Below, piece by piece: positions 45,795 through 58,700 of a DNA stretch of 64,000 bases. Positions within the stretch are counted from its first letter, which is position 1; each line of letters starts with the position of its first letter. Position numbers and translations under genes: made by a program. The notes beneath the pieces are model-generated. The model saw nothing but the letters and a program-made list of their open reading frames with translations, searched no databases and was not told the origin of the DNA. Source of the stretch: Eudorina sp. 2006-703-Eu-15 (Eukaryota > Chlorophyta > Chlorophyceae > Chlamydomonadales > Volvocaceae); assembly GCA_003117195.1 (NCBI GenBank), contig BDSI01000063.1, forward strand, positions 505,404 through 569,403, written 5' to 3'.

Positions 45795-48697
45795 TTATCT
45801 GCCTTGGAATTTGCGAAGGCTGGGCGCTGGTGGTCCTTGGCTTGTTTTCATTACGTCTCTTGACTGCTATGAAGGCTGGGTGCTGGTGGTTCTTGGCTGC
45901 TTTCTCATTGGCATGGCTCCCTGCTTAGTGCACGGCATGCCCCTGGGGTAGGATGAACAGTCCGTCTGCGCCTGTACGGCGAGCGAGCAGCTTAATTGCT
46001 GGTCCTACATGCACCCTACACCTTGTCACGTGCAAATGAAAAAAATATAGCTTATTTCCTAAATTTGATGGTATGCAGTAGAGGCTCGCACCTGGCGTTG
46101 TAACCTTGCAGGGATGACCGTCGTCGCGGCGACACACAGCACGACGACGAGGACGAGGACGGCCAACGCCGCAGCCGCTGCAGCATCGCGGGTGTCGAAG
46201 GCTGTGGTAGATACATAATTCATGATCCTACCTCCGTTTCGCAGGTGCATGCCGCCCTATGCCGTTTTGCTAGGTTCGTTCACGCAGTCAGCACAGCTGT
46301 CGGCGACGATCGGAGAGCGGCCCGGCGCTTGAGAGCACCAATTCACAATCTTGTTGGGCAATATCATGAACAGACCTGATGCTGAGTTATATTGGTGCAA
46401 AGGACCGCAGCTATGTTGTCGTATTGGCAGGCGTTGGCTGTCAGTGCTGGTCGGTGTTCCCACATTTTGGGTATGATATGGAAATGCATCTCTAATGGTA
46501 GACCCCAACATTCCGGGTTCAAATACAAAGGAGAACGAAGTTAATTCAGTCATAGTAATCGTTGCGCAAGCTTGCTGCTTCGGATATGCGGATTGTCCCT
46601 AACATTTTTTGCGGTTGGACAGATGAATATAAGTTGAAGGCCATACCAATGGCACCGGCATTTTGCTCATGACAACCATTAAGTGTGAACGCCTAATGAA
46701 GTACAACGGCCAATGTAATTGCATGGTATCTCAGTCCCCGCCCCTGAAATAAAAGCTTTCATGTTTTTTCGGGTTAAACTATACATAGAAAACGGACGGG
46801 CTGAAGCCGTCGAAGAGAACCTGCAGCGAGAGTTCGCACTCACCCAGAAATATGTACAGAGGCCATCCCGTGTTCGCTATCTCAGATCATGTTCATATAA
46901 CATAACCTGGCATTAGTCAGATCTCAACTATTTTTCATGCAGTGGTGAAGTACCGGACCTGCAAAGACCTGCACGCACACGCTGGCACGCGCGGCGCCCG
47001 CTTGGAGGCGGGTCTGCTCCGCTCTGAGCTTTCTTAGCTCATCCACTGAAACTGACCAGGTAATAGATATTTTCCTTATTTCTTCAACGCCTTCATCGAC
47101 CGAGTGTCGATAGTGAGTCAACGTTCTTTCGTACCGACTGGCAGCGTACTGCTGAACTCTGCTTCCGACCTCCGGCCTGCTAGCCTGCCACCGCGATAAC
47201 GCGCACTGTGTGCACGCATGCGTATCAAGAACGAAACGCTGCTCACTCGTACATCCTCGTCACCGTAGTGTGACGGACCATTTGTCATCGGGGACCCCGT
47301 GGGACCAACAGCGCCGGTCGTCGGAAGCCGTCGGAACACACCCGCCCACAGAAGGGCACGGTTCCCTTCAGCCGATCAGTGCAATGTGGCTTGATGCTTT
47401 TGCATACATACACGGGTTGTGCGGTTTTAAGAACCCGTTGGGTGTGCATGGTCGTTTGTCACTGCAAATTCAACGCCTGCAGCCGCACGCATCTCATCCT
47501 ACATAAAAATAGATCTTCACGCGTCGCAGCGTTTTGGCCATTTGCTCAAATAATACCCAGCAGCTTCCTTGGTTGCTTTCAGCTGAACCATGCCTGGACG
47601 ACAATCGAGAGGACTCCTCAACGATAACGATCGTAGTTTGCGTTGAAGACCTTGTTAAATTGAAGGGCATCTGGTGGTCATTACCAGGCACAGATAGCCC
47701 TTCCTCTTATATCCCGACACGACAACATTCCTTGAAAGTGAGCAGTCGCCTCCAGTCCCTAACACCGGAGACCCCCCAGCAGCAGCCGGCAACCACACCG
47801 TCCCCCTCCCCGTGGCCCACGCCGGGCAGACCCCCACAGCAACCCAGGTCTACGAATGCCGGGAACAACCCCTCCATAATCAGCAGGCAGGGCAAGAAGG
47901 GTGCCCCCCCGTGAGCGACTAATCATGTTTTGCCCGCTTGGGGGGGAGCCCCCCTTGGGCGGCGAGATGCCACCGGCCCCTCACAGAGGCTGAGCGGGTC
48001 CTCGACTGAGTGGGTCACTCGACACAGCAGCAGCACATGACCAAGTGGGTCACTCGCGGCTCCGGAACCGTCCGCAATTTCATCACTGACACCACCCCGG
48101 AGACCTTGCCCGCACCCAGAGCCGCTCCCTGCCGAGCACTGCTGCCCCCCGCCGGTGCCGCACTGCAGCTTAGGGGGGGGGAGGCGGGGAGGCGCGACGA
48201 TGTGGCCCCTAGCGCTCTAGGATGCCTATTGCTGGCGAGTAGTAAGCGTTACAAGGTGGACCCCAATCCCGACCGGGAGTCCCAGATGCTGGCCGCACGT
48301 GACGGCGGCGAACACAAGGAGCTGGTGGCCAGGGGGAATGAAAGCATCCGCTCCCCTTCTCTCCTTACACGCCGTTTACAGAGAACAGTGCACCACGAAC
48401 GGCCCCCCCGGGTCCTTCCCTTGCCTCCGGATGGCTGCATCCTTGGCATGGGTGGGTGGCCAGCGGCCAGCAGCCGGCGGCCCGAGCAAAAGGAGTCAGG
48501 GACTAATCGACTTGATAGCCGCGTCACAAGCAACGAACACCACGAACCGGTGGGGCAGCTCGCCCGCCACGCCTATCCCTTGGTTGCGACCGCACCTGAG
48601 ACGGGTCGGGGGTTGGGGGGTTAGGGCGGGCGTCTCGCAAACCACCCCTGGGATGTTGTACAGGTCTGGCGGGTTATGAACCCCCCCGACCATGTAA
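45795..48697. other. AT-richer intergenic DNA with possible retroelement remnants
   Basis: No supported gene. A plus-strand proline/glutamine-rich open stretch (47760-47914, TPETPQQQPATTPSPSPWPT and on) and 48010-48350 may belong to the 5' part of the retroelement whose end lies at 48.7-49.3 kb, but frames are broken and no diagnostic domain is visible. Confidence 0.4.
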
Positions 48698-49966
48698 CAC
48701 ACACACAAAGAAACACTGTGGCGCCTGGCGGTTGACGGGGTCCCGCTGCCTGGCAACAGTCACCTCCACAACGCCCACCCCGAGGCGTGCGGGTGTGGCG
48801 AGTACGGCGGTGCGGGGCCCCACCCGTGTTCACCACGGGCACACCATTTCTGGGCATGCCCGGTCGCTCAGGCAGTGATACAGCAGATCGGGGTACACGT
48901 TCCGGGCCCCATCACCCGAGCCAACGTGTGGCTGGCTGAGCCGCCACAGGGGGTACAGCAAGGGGTTTGGGACATCGTTGCCCTGGCGGCGCTGACGGCC
49001 ATGGAGCGGGCGAGGGTGGGGTTACGTGCAGCGACCCTCCACGGCGGCGCACAGCCCGTGCCGGGGGCGCCGGCTGCCCCATCGCCGGTTGATGTAGCTA
49101 AGACGCGCGCAGTCATGGCAGCGGGTGGCCAGTTTCGCAGAACTGGGCCGACCGCGACGGGGATGGGAGGGGGTGGGACCGGACCACCCAATCCTATCGG
49201 TGGTGGACGGCCAGATCCGCTGCGTGCAGCCAGTAGACGTAGACTCGTGATGGATAGATAGCAGCGCGAGACGCTAGGGTGTAGGGATTGGGACTAGGGA
49301 AGCCCACTTCCGGGCACGTAGGGGATCCGTGGGTGCCCGAGGAGGGTCGGGCCAGACCAGTGGGAGTTGGCAGCGAGCGGGACGTGTAGGCGAGGGCCGC
49401 TTGCGACGGGAAGGGGTGTACGACAGGGAAGCTTGCGTGGTGATGTGCTGCCTTGTGCAAACCATAGCCCCATCATGGAGCACCCGACTGCATACCCGGA
49501 CCCAGCAAGGCCTGACGCGTGCGAGCCGCCTCGCTCTGGCTCAGCTGGGCAGGCAGGCCTGCCGGAGGGTGCAACCCTAGCTAGTACGATTAGGTTGGGA
49601 CGCGGGACCAGGCTAGTTTTACCGCACCAAGCAGGGGCGCGCCACCGTATTGCTGAGGAACGCGCCCTGGGTGCTGCAAGGACTTGAGGAGGTTGAACAG
49701 CGGACTGCGAGGCGCAGACCGCCCGGGATGGGCTTCCGCCCAATCCCTTGAAGGGGCACAGCTGTCACCGATCCTCAGGGATCGGGCGCGCGCCCTTGGT
49801 TGAGAGCGAGGGGACAGAGGCCCCTTACGCCCCTCTCCCCCGAATCCAGGGGAGAGAGCTTCGGCGGTCTCCCGTATGGGGCGGGTTAGCGCCCCCGGCC
49901 AGCGTCGGCCCGGCAGATATGTAACGATTCACACACACACAGCTTTTCTCCTTGCTAACACACACG
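48698..49966 (+). mobile_element. 3' end of a non-LTR (LINE) retrotransposon
   Basis: The frame 48698-49261 encodes KETLWRLAVDGVPLPG, then a zinc-finger-like segment with Cys-Gly-Cys, a Cys, and SPRAHHFWACPVAQAV. This is the C-terminal zf-RVT pattern (Cys/Cys...HHFW.CP) found after the reverse transcriptase of LINE elements. It then continues with VWDIVALAALTAMERAR. The following 700 bases are presumably the 3' UTR, with small hairpins near 49771-49789 and 49838-49860, and end near TATGTAACGATTCACACACA. It is 5'-truncated, since a stop lies just upstream and no reverse transcriptase is visible. Confidence 0.6.
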
Positions 49967-51024
49967 CACCAAGCCCACAGATCACAAAAATGGGAATAGC
50001 GGTCACTTCACTCTTCACCTCCTGACCAGACAGCAGGCGCCTTGGCCGACAGGCGCATCCGGCTCCACCGTGCACACCCTCACCATGTCAGTCAAGACGG
50101 CGAACACCGCGAAAAGTCATCTCACGGAATGCACCCCTCCACCCGGGCGAGGAAGTGGGGGGCGTGCAGGGCCGCCAGTCGCGGAGGACGGCAGGGGCGG
50201 GCGGCGGCTGTCACCTGCAGGTCCTGACCCGCGTTGTTGTGACGTCGACCCCCTCAGGTCATATGTGCCCTGTTCATGGCCTCGGTTGGGACCATCAGCG
50301 GGCGATTCGTGTATATTAATTGTTATGCGATCGATATTTTCATATACGACGGACTCACAATGACATCTCTGGCGCGATGCCGTGTCGCACGACCTATACC
50401 TGTCGTCCCAGATGCGCTCGCTGGTCTACTCCAGTAACCCAGCGCCGGGACCGCACGACCCTACACCCAAGATAAGGTCACGACTATGATCACGATCCCG
50501 TGGGTCTGGGTGTGTGCAACACTGTCATCGAAGCCAGCGCCACACCCGAGGATCGACGGTCCGCGCTGCGACGTTCACTGCGGCGCGGACGACACGTTCA
50601 CCCCCCTAGGCGGCCTCCGCAGGTCAAGGTCCAGGGTCCAAGGTCAAGGTCCAGGGCCGCAGCCTGTCCCCACTCCCTCCCCACAACAAAGGACCCCACC
50701 GGGACCCTCTCCCCCCCCCCCCCCACACACACACAGCCAGCCACCCACCGTCCGCAGCCCAACCCTCTTCGCAGCTCCCACCCTGCCCTGCACCGCCCGT
50801 TCCGCCACCGTACCACGCGCCACCCCCACGCCGTACCCCTCGCCCCCTCCCCCCCCGTGTATCACGGCCGCCTCCCCAGGGGCCCCCACATCTGAAACAT
50901 CTCCGTTCCCCCGCCCCCGCCGTACCGATTTCCCCTACCTTCCCCCGCCCCGCCGCAGCGCCATACCCCACTCCCAGTGCGCCTTTCACAACGGCCCCGT
51001 CAGCGCTGTCATCGGTGTGTTCTG
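49967..51024. other. Intergenic, no gene seen
   Basis: Between the retroelement tail and the 3' end of the kinase gene. The part from 50600 to 51000 is very C-rich and gives long open frames on several strands at once, which is a composition effect. Confidence 0.5.
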
Positions 51025-54000
51025 CTACCCCTCCCCCTCCCCCTGCCCCGGCCCCAGCCTCGGCTGCGGCGGCTGGATCAGCGCATCCGACGGCGCTGCG
51101 GTCGTGCCGCCGGCCCCCAGTGCCGTCGGGAGGGGGGGCAGCCCCGGAGCCGACAGGTGGTCCAGGGCCCGTTGGATGGAGTGCTGGTGGCCTAGCAGCT
51201 CCAGCACGTCGGGGTTGGCGGACATGCACCTGGGGAAGGGGCCAAGGGCAGGCAGGGGAGGGCAGCGGAGGGGTGGGTTACAAAGAAAAACAGCCCAGAC
51301 ACACCGCCGGATGCGGTTGGCGGAAGGCGCCCCGCATCACATCGTGCAGTTCATGCAGCAGCAGACGACAGCGTCGCACATGCAGCAGCGCTTGCATGCA
51401 TGGTACGGCGCGGGTGTACGACATCTGTGGCTTCCCCATTCCGTGCCTGCTGCCGAGCTGCGGCCGCCGCCCGCTCGGCATCTCCGGAAGGACCAAAGGG
51501 ACCAACGTGGCGATTCGTAGTCACTGTAAATGTGCTCCTTTACCGATATATCTAACTAGACATGTACTAAGGATGTATTTTTAGGTGTATATATATGATT
51601 TAGATAGATAGAAAGAGGGGAGGGGCCAGGGAGACACCCCGTCACCCCCCCCCCGAACATACAGTCCTCGTACATATATATACATAATATATATATATAT
51701 ATATACACTCTCATCCCCTCTCCCTCCCATCCCCTCTCCCTCCCCACCTGGTCAGCAGCGCCCGATCCACCATCGCCGAGGTGGCCACCGGGGAGCCCCC
51801 CCCGACCCCAGCCCCCATCTGGCTCATCATCAGCTCGTCCGCGGAGGGGCAGTGCTGCAGGGTGGGCAGCGCGTTGACAAGCGCCATGGGGTCCAGCGGC
51901 AGCAGCCGGCGGCTGGGGCCAGCGGAGCCACCGGCGGCGACGACGACGGCGTCGGCGGCCCCCCCTGCCGCGACGCCGCCGCCGCCGGCGGGCGCGGTCG
52001 TGGGCCTGGCCGCCAGGCTGCCCGGCACGGCCACCCCCATGTCCCGGCTCCTCGTATCCGGGGTGTCGCAGCCGCTGTCGCTGGTCTGGTTCAGGAAGGC
52101 GGCCACGCCGTCGCTGCTGGGCCTGACGGCGGCGGCGGCGGAGGTGGCGGAGGCGGCCGGCGCCGCCGCCGCCGGTGCGACCAGATGGAGCGTCTGCGAC
52201 AGCTGCTCCGGCAGCACACCGGAGACGATGGTCTGCAGCGGCCGCACCCCCCCCGGCTGGGACCCTGGACCGGGTCCGGCGCTCAGCGCCCCCCGGGAGC
52301 TGCCGCCTCCGCCTCCGCCGCCGCCAAAGTCCCCGCCCAGGCTTCCGCGGCGCGAGGGAGCGCCTTGGGACGCTCGGGCGAAGGGCGAGGTGGACGTGGT
52401 GAAGGCGGTGCGGGCGGGTGAGGCCGCGGATGCCATGCACACCATGGCGGCGCTCAGCCCGGACGACGCGGCGGAGACCGTCCCCGTGCCCGTGCCCGTG
52501 CTCGGGACAGGGACCGTGCCTGGCGGCGGCCAGGCTGCTGGCTGCGGCGTCATGAGGTGCAGGGGCGGCGGCTGGGCGTAGCTCACGGCCAGTGAGCTCC
52601 GGGCGAAGCAGGGAACGCCGCCGCCGCCACCGCCGCCGCCGCCAGCGGCGGCGGCGCTGCCGGGCGGGGCCACCGGCCCGTAGTCCGCGTAGGAGGACCT
52701 GCCGAAGGCGCCGGCGTCCGACGCCCGACCGAAGTCGGATACCCGGTTGAACTCCGACACTCGGCCGAAGAGGTAGGGCCCCTCCCTGCAGGTCACGGGT
52801 TCACGGGCGCGGCTGGGTTCATGCGGAAGCCTGGGCGGAGACTTTGGCGGCGGCGGCGGCGTTTCAATGCAGTCGACCCCGTGGGCCCGAGTACGGCAGC
52901 CGCAGCACTATGGGCCCTGGGGAAGAAGCCCCCTCCACCCCCGCGGCATTGGTCATCCCCCTAGACCCACCCCACCCCGTTGTGAATGACTCACCCACCC
53001 ACCGACCCAATGCACCCGCCCTCACACAGTGCATCGAGAAGGTGCAGACAATAGACAAGGGTCAAGTACGACAGGTGCCGTACTCGTAGGTCGTACCAGC
53101 CGCCGGTATCGGCGCACCCGCAGCACACCGTTGCACCGTCAGGGACCCGCGGGTCGCTCTCACACCCACCCTGACACGCTCTCACAAACACGGGGACGGG
53201 TTCCTCGCTCGGGAGGACACATCCGGGCCTTCGAACACACACACACACACACACACACACAATATGGTCGACATACTTCGCCCTGGCATATTGGTAACTC
53301 TGGTCTCGGTCTCAGTCGTCGGTTGCATTGCTGGACACGGTTCTGCTAATTCGCGGCTCAGCTTTTCTCCTTACTAACACACACTATGGTAAGTATATTG
53401 GTGCTTGGTTTGGGTCGGGCGGGTCTCATATCTAAACACACACACACACACACCCCACCCGGGGCACCCACCCCTTGAACTTGAGCCGGCGCTGGTCCAG
53501 CACGCGTAGGAAGGCCAGGTGGTCGCCCTCTTGCGGCTTCTGCACCCGCAGGGCGTACCGCAGCCCGTGCACCCGCCTGCGAGGACCCACGGGGCCGGCC
53601 CGAGCGCGGAACCGGGGCACGGGACAGCGAAGGGGTCAGGTCTCGGACGTGTCTGCGAGGTACCTCCTCCGAAACCCGGTGCGAAATGGAAGCGGGCATG
53701 GAACAAGGGGGGTATAGAAAAACGGGAAGAGGTGCAGTGCAGGTGCGCTGCGGGTGCAGTGCGGTTGCATTGCGGGTGTCAGGTTGGGTCTTGGGTCTAG
53801 CAGCCGCCTAACAGCATTTTGTCCCCCTGCCGTCCCCACCAAAAACGCTCACCTCAGCTGCGCCAGGTCCCTCATCTTCCGCCGCACCTCGGCGCTCATC
53901 TCCCTGTGCGCCTCCGCGTTGCTGTCCACCGCGGTGATGAAGGGGTGGCGGAGCACCTCCAGGCAGCTGGGTCTGACCCGTGGGTCGTCAGCCAGCATCG

Positions 54001-55327
54001 CCAGCAGCAGCTCGCGGGCGGCGGAGGACAGCGCCAGGAAGCTGAGCCAGGCGGAGGGGAGGGGGGAGAGTCCAAGGGGGGGGAGGGGAGGGGTCCAGGG
54101 AGGGGGCCGGGGGGACACGACGAGGGTGTACGGCAGACAGCCAAGGATGGTCACCGCCGACAGAGCACAACCTCCGAGCGGATAACGGCAGATGCGCGGT
54201 TCGGAGCCCGAGGGGCACCGTGGGCCTCTTCACGTATTCCGGGAGACATCTTTCGAGGCCTCATCAAGTCCTCAGCGTGTGGGGCCGGGTCAGGGATATA
54301 GGGCTGTAGGCTGCCGCCGATAAGCCGCTAGGGGGTCCCCTGGACCCCGATCCACTCAGAAAGAGGCCATTGGTTGGCGGCCAGCGGGAGATACATGTCG
54401 GTGCCGGGCGCAACCCCCCCGGCCCCCCCCCTCTAGAGCCCTCCATAGCGCCCAGCCTCCCCCCCCCCTTGACCTGCGCCGCCACCCCTCCAGCCGCCCG
54501 CCCGCAGCTCCTCACCGCTCGTCCTTGAGGCCGGGCGCCTCCTTGATGCTCTTGTTGCAGTACGTCATGCAGCGGATGTCCTGACCGCTGTGGGGCTTGC
54601 GGCCTGCGGGTGGGAGGTGATGGGCGGGTGTGTGTGTGTGTATCGGGACGTGTCCGGTGTGTTGCGCGAGGAAAGCCGCCCGACCCAAACCAGTTCCTAG
54701 AACACTACTCGCCGTAAACTACCTTTGATGTACGTGCCTAGCGAGAAACCCTGTGATGTACCGTATGTGTCTATTGAGCGGGTGGGGAGGGTGGGAGGGT
54801 GTGTGGTGGGGGCAGTGGCGATTGCCCAACGGGAATGAGGACGGTGGGCAGTGGGTTACACGTGTCAAAGAGCCCCCATGCTCCAGTCCACTGGCACCGA
54901 ACGACCGGGACGCTTAGCAGTCAGTACGGCACAGGGGATACCCCCACAAGCCCCCGGGCGGGGTGCAGGCCCCGGCCCCGGCCCCGCCCGCGCCCCCACC
55001 TGCCCCCCTCTCCTCTCTTGCCTGTCAACATGATGAACAGCACCACCCCCAGCGCGTAGATGTCGCAGGCGGGCTGCGTGTTGGGGAGGGGGAGGGGGCC
55101 GGAGCAGCCGGAAGGTGGTAGTCAGCGGCCCTCAGCATGAGCGGTGTACTAAGACCCTGTGTACGCGGATCGGTGTGTTTTACAAGAAGCCCACCCATAA
55201 CCGCCCAGGCCCAGGTCCGGATACTTACCAAACCTGCGATTTACTTACCATTGACGCAGCTACGGCGACCATGCAACACGACAAGTATGCCAGGCAAGCA
55301 AGACGACGGCGCCACCACCAGGGCGGA

Positions 55328-55423
<96 letters not shown>

Positions 55424-55729
55424 CAAGGAGAAAAGCTGAGCCGCGAATAAGCAGACCCGTGTCCAGCAATGCAACCGACGACTGAGACCGAGACCAGAGT
55501 TACCAATATGCCAGGGCGAAATATGTCGTCCATAAGGAGTCCCAAGGTGGTGTAGGCCGTGATGCTGCAGCGCCCCGTATCGTTGTCGAGCGCCGGTGGG
55601 CGCCGGGACGCCAGCAGACGCAGCAGCTATGACGTCGTAGGCTAATGCAGATGAAAACTCGACTAAGCTACCTACTGATCCTAAGGTGCAGCAAAAGCAA
55701 GGGCGTATGCGTCAACAGCGCGTGCAATG

Positions 55730-55766
<37 letters not shown>

Positions 55767-58700
55767 CGTGGGCGGGCGGGGCGGGAGTGCGCGACATGCA
55801 TCCGGGGCATACGGTAGCTTCAGCCCCGGACCGGTGAGTGTGTATGCCCCGTGCCTTCCCCCCATCCCGGAACCCCAACACCCGAAGCTGCCGTACACCA
55901 CTCACCGTATGGGGCCCGTCGTGCCACAGCTCTGGTCCGGACCATGAAGGGGGAGGGTGGAGGGGGGGAGAAGGTGAAGTGAGAACCGCCCAGAGCGGGG
56001 TGAGGAGTCCGGAGGGACACTGCCGAGAGGAACCGCCGAGACGAAGACACGGTCTGCCGGCCTCAGGGGCAGGTGCGGTTGGCGGTGAGCGGTTGGCTAA
56101 CGTGATAACGTGGTGGCCAGGGGCGAGGCCGGTGCAGGTGCAGACGTGGGGTGCGGGCGGATGGGAGCAGCGGCCCCCTCCCCTTCCCCTCCCCCCCCCT
56201 AGCAGCCTCCTCCGCCTCCTTACACCCCCCCAGTCGCCAAGCCCTCCAGTCTGCCGGGGGCCGGAGAGGGCGCCTCCCCCGGAGCGGACCGGGCAGCGAG
56301 CGCCCCTGGAGCGACCCCTTGCCTTTATCCCTCCCCGCCCCGCCCTGCCGGCCCCGGGAGGCACCAGGAGGGCACAGCCCGAGCCTGGGATGCGGGAGAT
56401 GCGGCCCACCGCCTAGGCCCTACGGGCATATCCCCCCGCCACCCTCACCTGCCCCACCACCTAGGGTTTTCGTATTCCCCCGCCTCACCCCCCGCCCCAT
56501 CCACTGCCTCACCGGGGGACACGAACCCCGGGGTGCCAATGCACCCGCGTATGGGCTGCGCGGACGGAAGAAGGGGGGGGCCCACAACACGGGCGTGATC
56601 AGAAGGAATCCAACATTCCAGCAGGCCATGCAGGACGGAAGACATGTACAGGAAGTTCGGCAGCAGCACGACAGCGGCAGCAGCACAGCGGCAGCGGGGT
56701 GGGTATATCTATACGGAGGGGGATCCGCCGGTGTGTCCACCATCCCGCCCGTGCGACCAGGTTTCGCCCGTGCTACCTAGCAGTGGGCGATGTCACTCCT
56801 CTGTACGGTACGGCACGGTGCAGTACACGGTGCAGCGAATCTACAGGGCAACCCCCAAGTGGCGCAGGTACGGGGCGCGCCGAAACCATGCTTGGCTGCG
56901 ACCGACGCGGCGCGATGCGGACATCCGACCCGCCCAATAAGAGGCCCCGACAGTGGGCGGCGGAGCCGCTGCCCACGACAGATCCAGATCCGATACGGCA
57001 GGTAGTCGTACACATTAGCATGTGTACGGCGTGGCGTGCCCTTACCTTCTGGGGGTCGTACACCGCGGCCATGCCCAGGTCTATGATTTTGACACGCAGC
57101 GGCTGCCCTGCCGCCTGGACCTGTTCCACCGGCGCCGTGAACATGACGTTCTCGGGCTGCGGGGAGGGAGGGAAGGAGGAAGGGGGCGCGCGATCGGGGT
57201 GTGTGGGTTGAGGAGTTTTATAGAGAACGGGTAGACATCTTGAAGCTGCCCGGCTGCCGCCAGAGCACCAGTCCTATCCGGGTGGGGCTGGGGGCCAAAT
57301 GCGCCGGAGGGAGGGAGGGAGGGGGTCCGCCTGTCTGGCATACAGCAACGGCACACGGATGGTGATGAGCACACTGAGCCTCGTCCCGCTGCTGCCCCCA
57401 CCCCCACCTCCACAAAGGGGTAGGTCCTGGTGCAGCGCAGTGCAGCGCAGTGCTGGAAAGCGCTCCAGTCGGGCTGGCATCGCGAGCTTGGTTGCACGGT
57501 ACGTCTGGCCACCCTGGACAGAGCCCCGGACGCCAATGCGAGGGATGCGATGCCCACCGCCCGCTTACCGCCCGTGCGCTCGACCAGATTACCACCGGGG
57601 CCCCCCCCCAGGTTTCTTGCCCTAGGATTCCCGACCTCAGGGCCCAAGCGGGGATTCCACGCAGACGCGGGCAGACCCTCGATGGAGTGTACATTGTGCC
57701 GTACTGCCCGTACATGGCGTCACAGTCGTTCATCTTCTGTATTCGTGTGTAAGGCTGGCACGTTGCCAGCCCCGTCCCGTTGCCAGCCCCGTGGCCAGCC
57801 CCGTCCCGCGCATCCTGTTCCACACATACACACATACACACTCCTCCCCACCTCTGCTACCCCCCCGCGCCCGCCCGTCCCACCTTGATGTCCCTGTGTA
57901 TGAGGTTGAGGTTGTGCAGGTAGGAGATGGCCGACACGATCTGCGCGAACAGCTTGGCCGCCTCGGCCTCCGTGTACTTGTGGACCTTGTGGATGTGGTC
58001 CAGCATCTGAACCAGGGACAGCCTCCCCCCCGGGCAGGGAGGGCGGTGACACGAGAGGCGGGGCGTTGGGGCGAGGGCGGAGCGGAACGGAGCGGCGGGT
58101 GGTGAAGCTCCGAAACCGTCCACGCTCGTGCGCGCGGAGATGGTCAGCGGGGGCAAGAGGGGTGAGAGGGTGAGCGGGAGGTGCACAGACCTCAAAAACT
58201 GATTGGGCTACAGATCCAAATCGGACAGTGGCCCCAGGAACCCTTCGCCAGGCCTGGACAGGCCATGCCCGGACGCTGCGTCGGGTCGGGTCGAGTCGGG
58301 GCGGGACGGGCAGGGTCCGGCCCGACCTCGTTGAGGCCTCGTCCTCGCCCAAATCTTCACCCGCATCCTCACCCTCACCTCGAAAATTCTCAACTAGACC
58401 CCGCCCTCCGCCCCCGCCCCTGATCCTGACCCCGCCCCTGATCCCGCCTCCGCCCCCGACCCTGATCATGACCCCGCCTCTGACCCCGCAGCCGCCCCCG
58501 GCCCTGAACCCGACCCTGATCCTGACCCCGCCCCTGGCCCTGAACCCGACCCTGATCCTGCCCCTTCCCGCGCGGTATACTGGTTGCCTGGCGTGCTTGC
58601 TACGCTACAGGGGCGCTAGTTGCTGTCACTCCCCCCTATTGAAGCTCGTCAGGTGCGCACACCAGAACTGCGCCCCTACACGTCCACGCCCACATCCACA

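Noticed and set aside
49771..49860. Hairpins as bacterial-type terminators
   Set aside because: They lie in the 3' UTR of a retrotransposon in a eukaryotic genome; better seen as retroelement RNA structure.
55241..55474. Frame encoding Thr-His repeats
   Set aside because: Translation of the CA microsatellite, not a protein.
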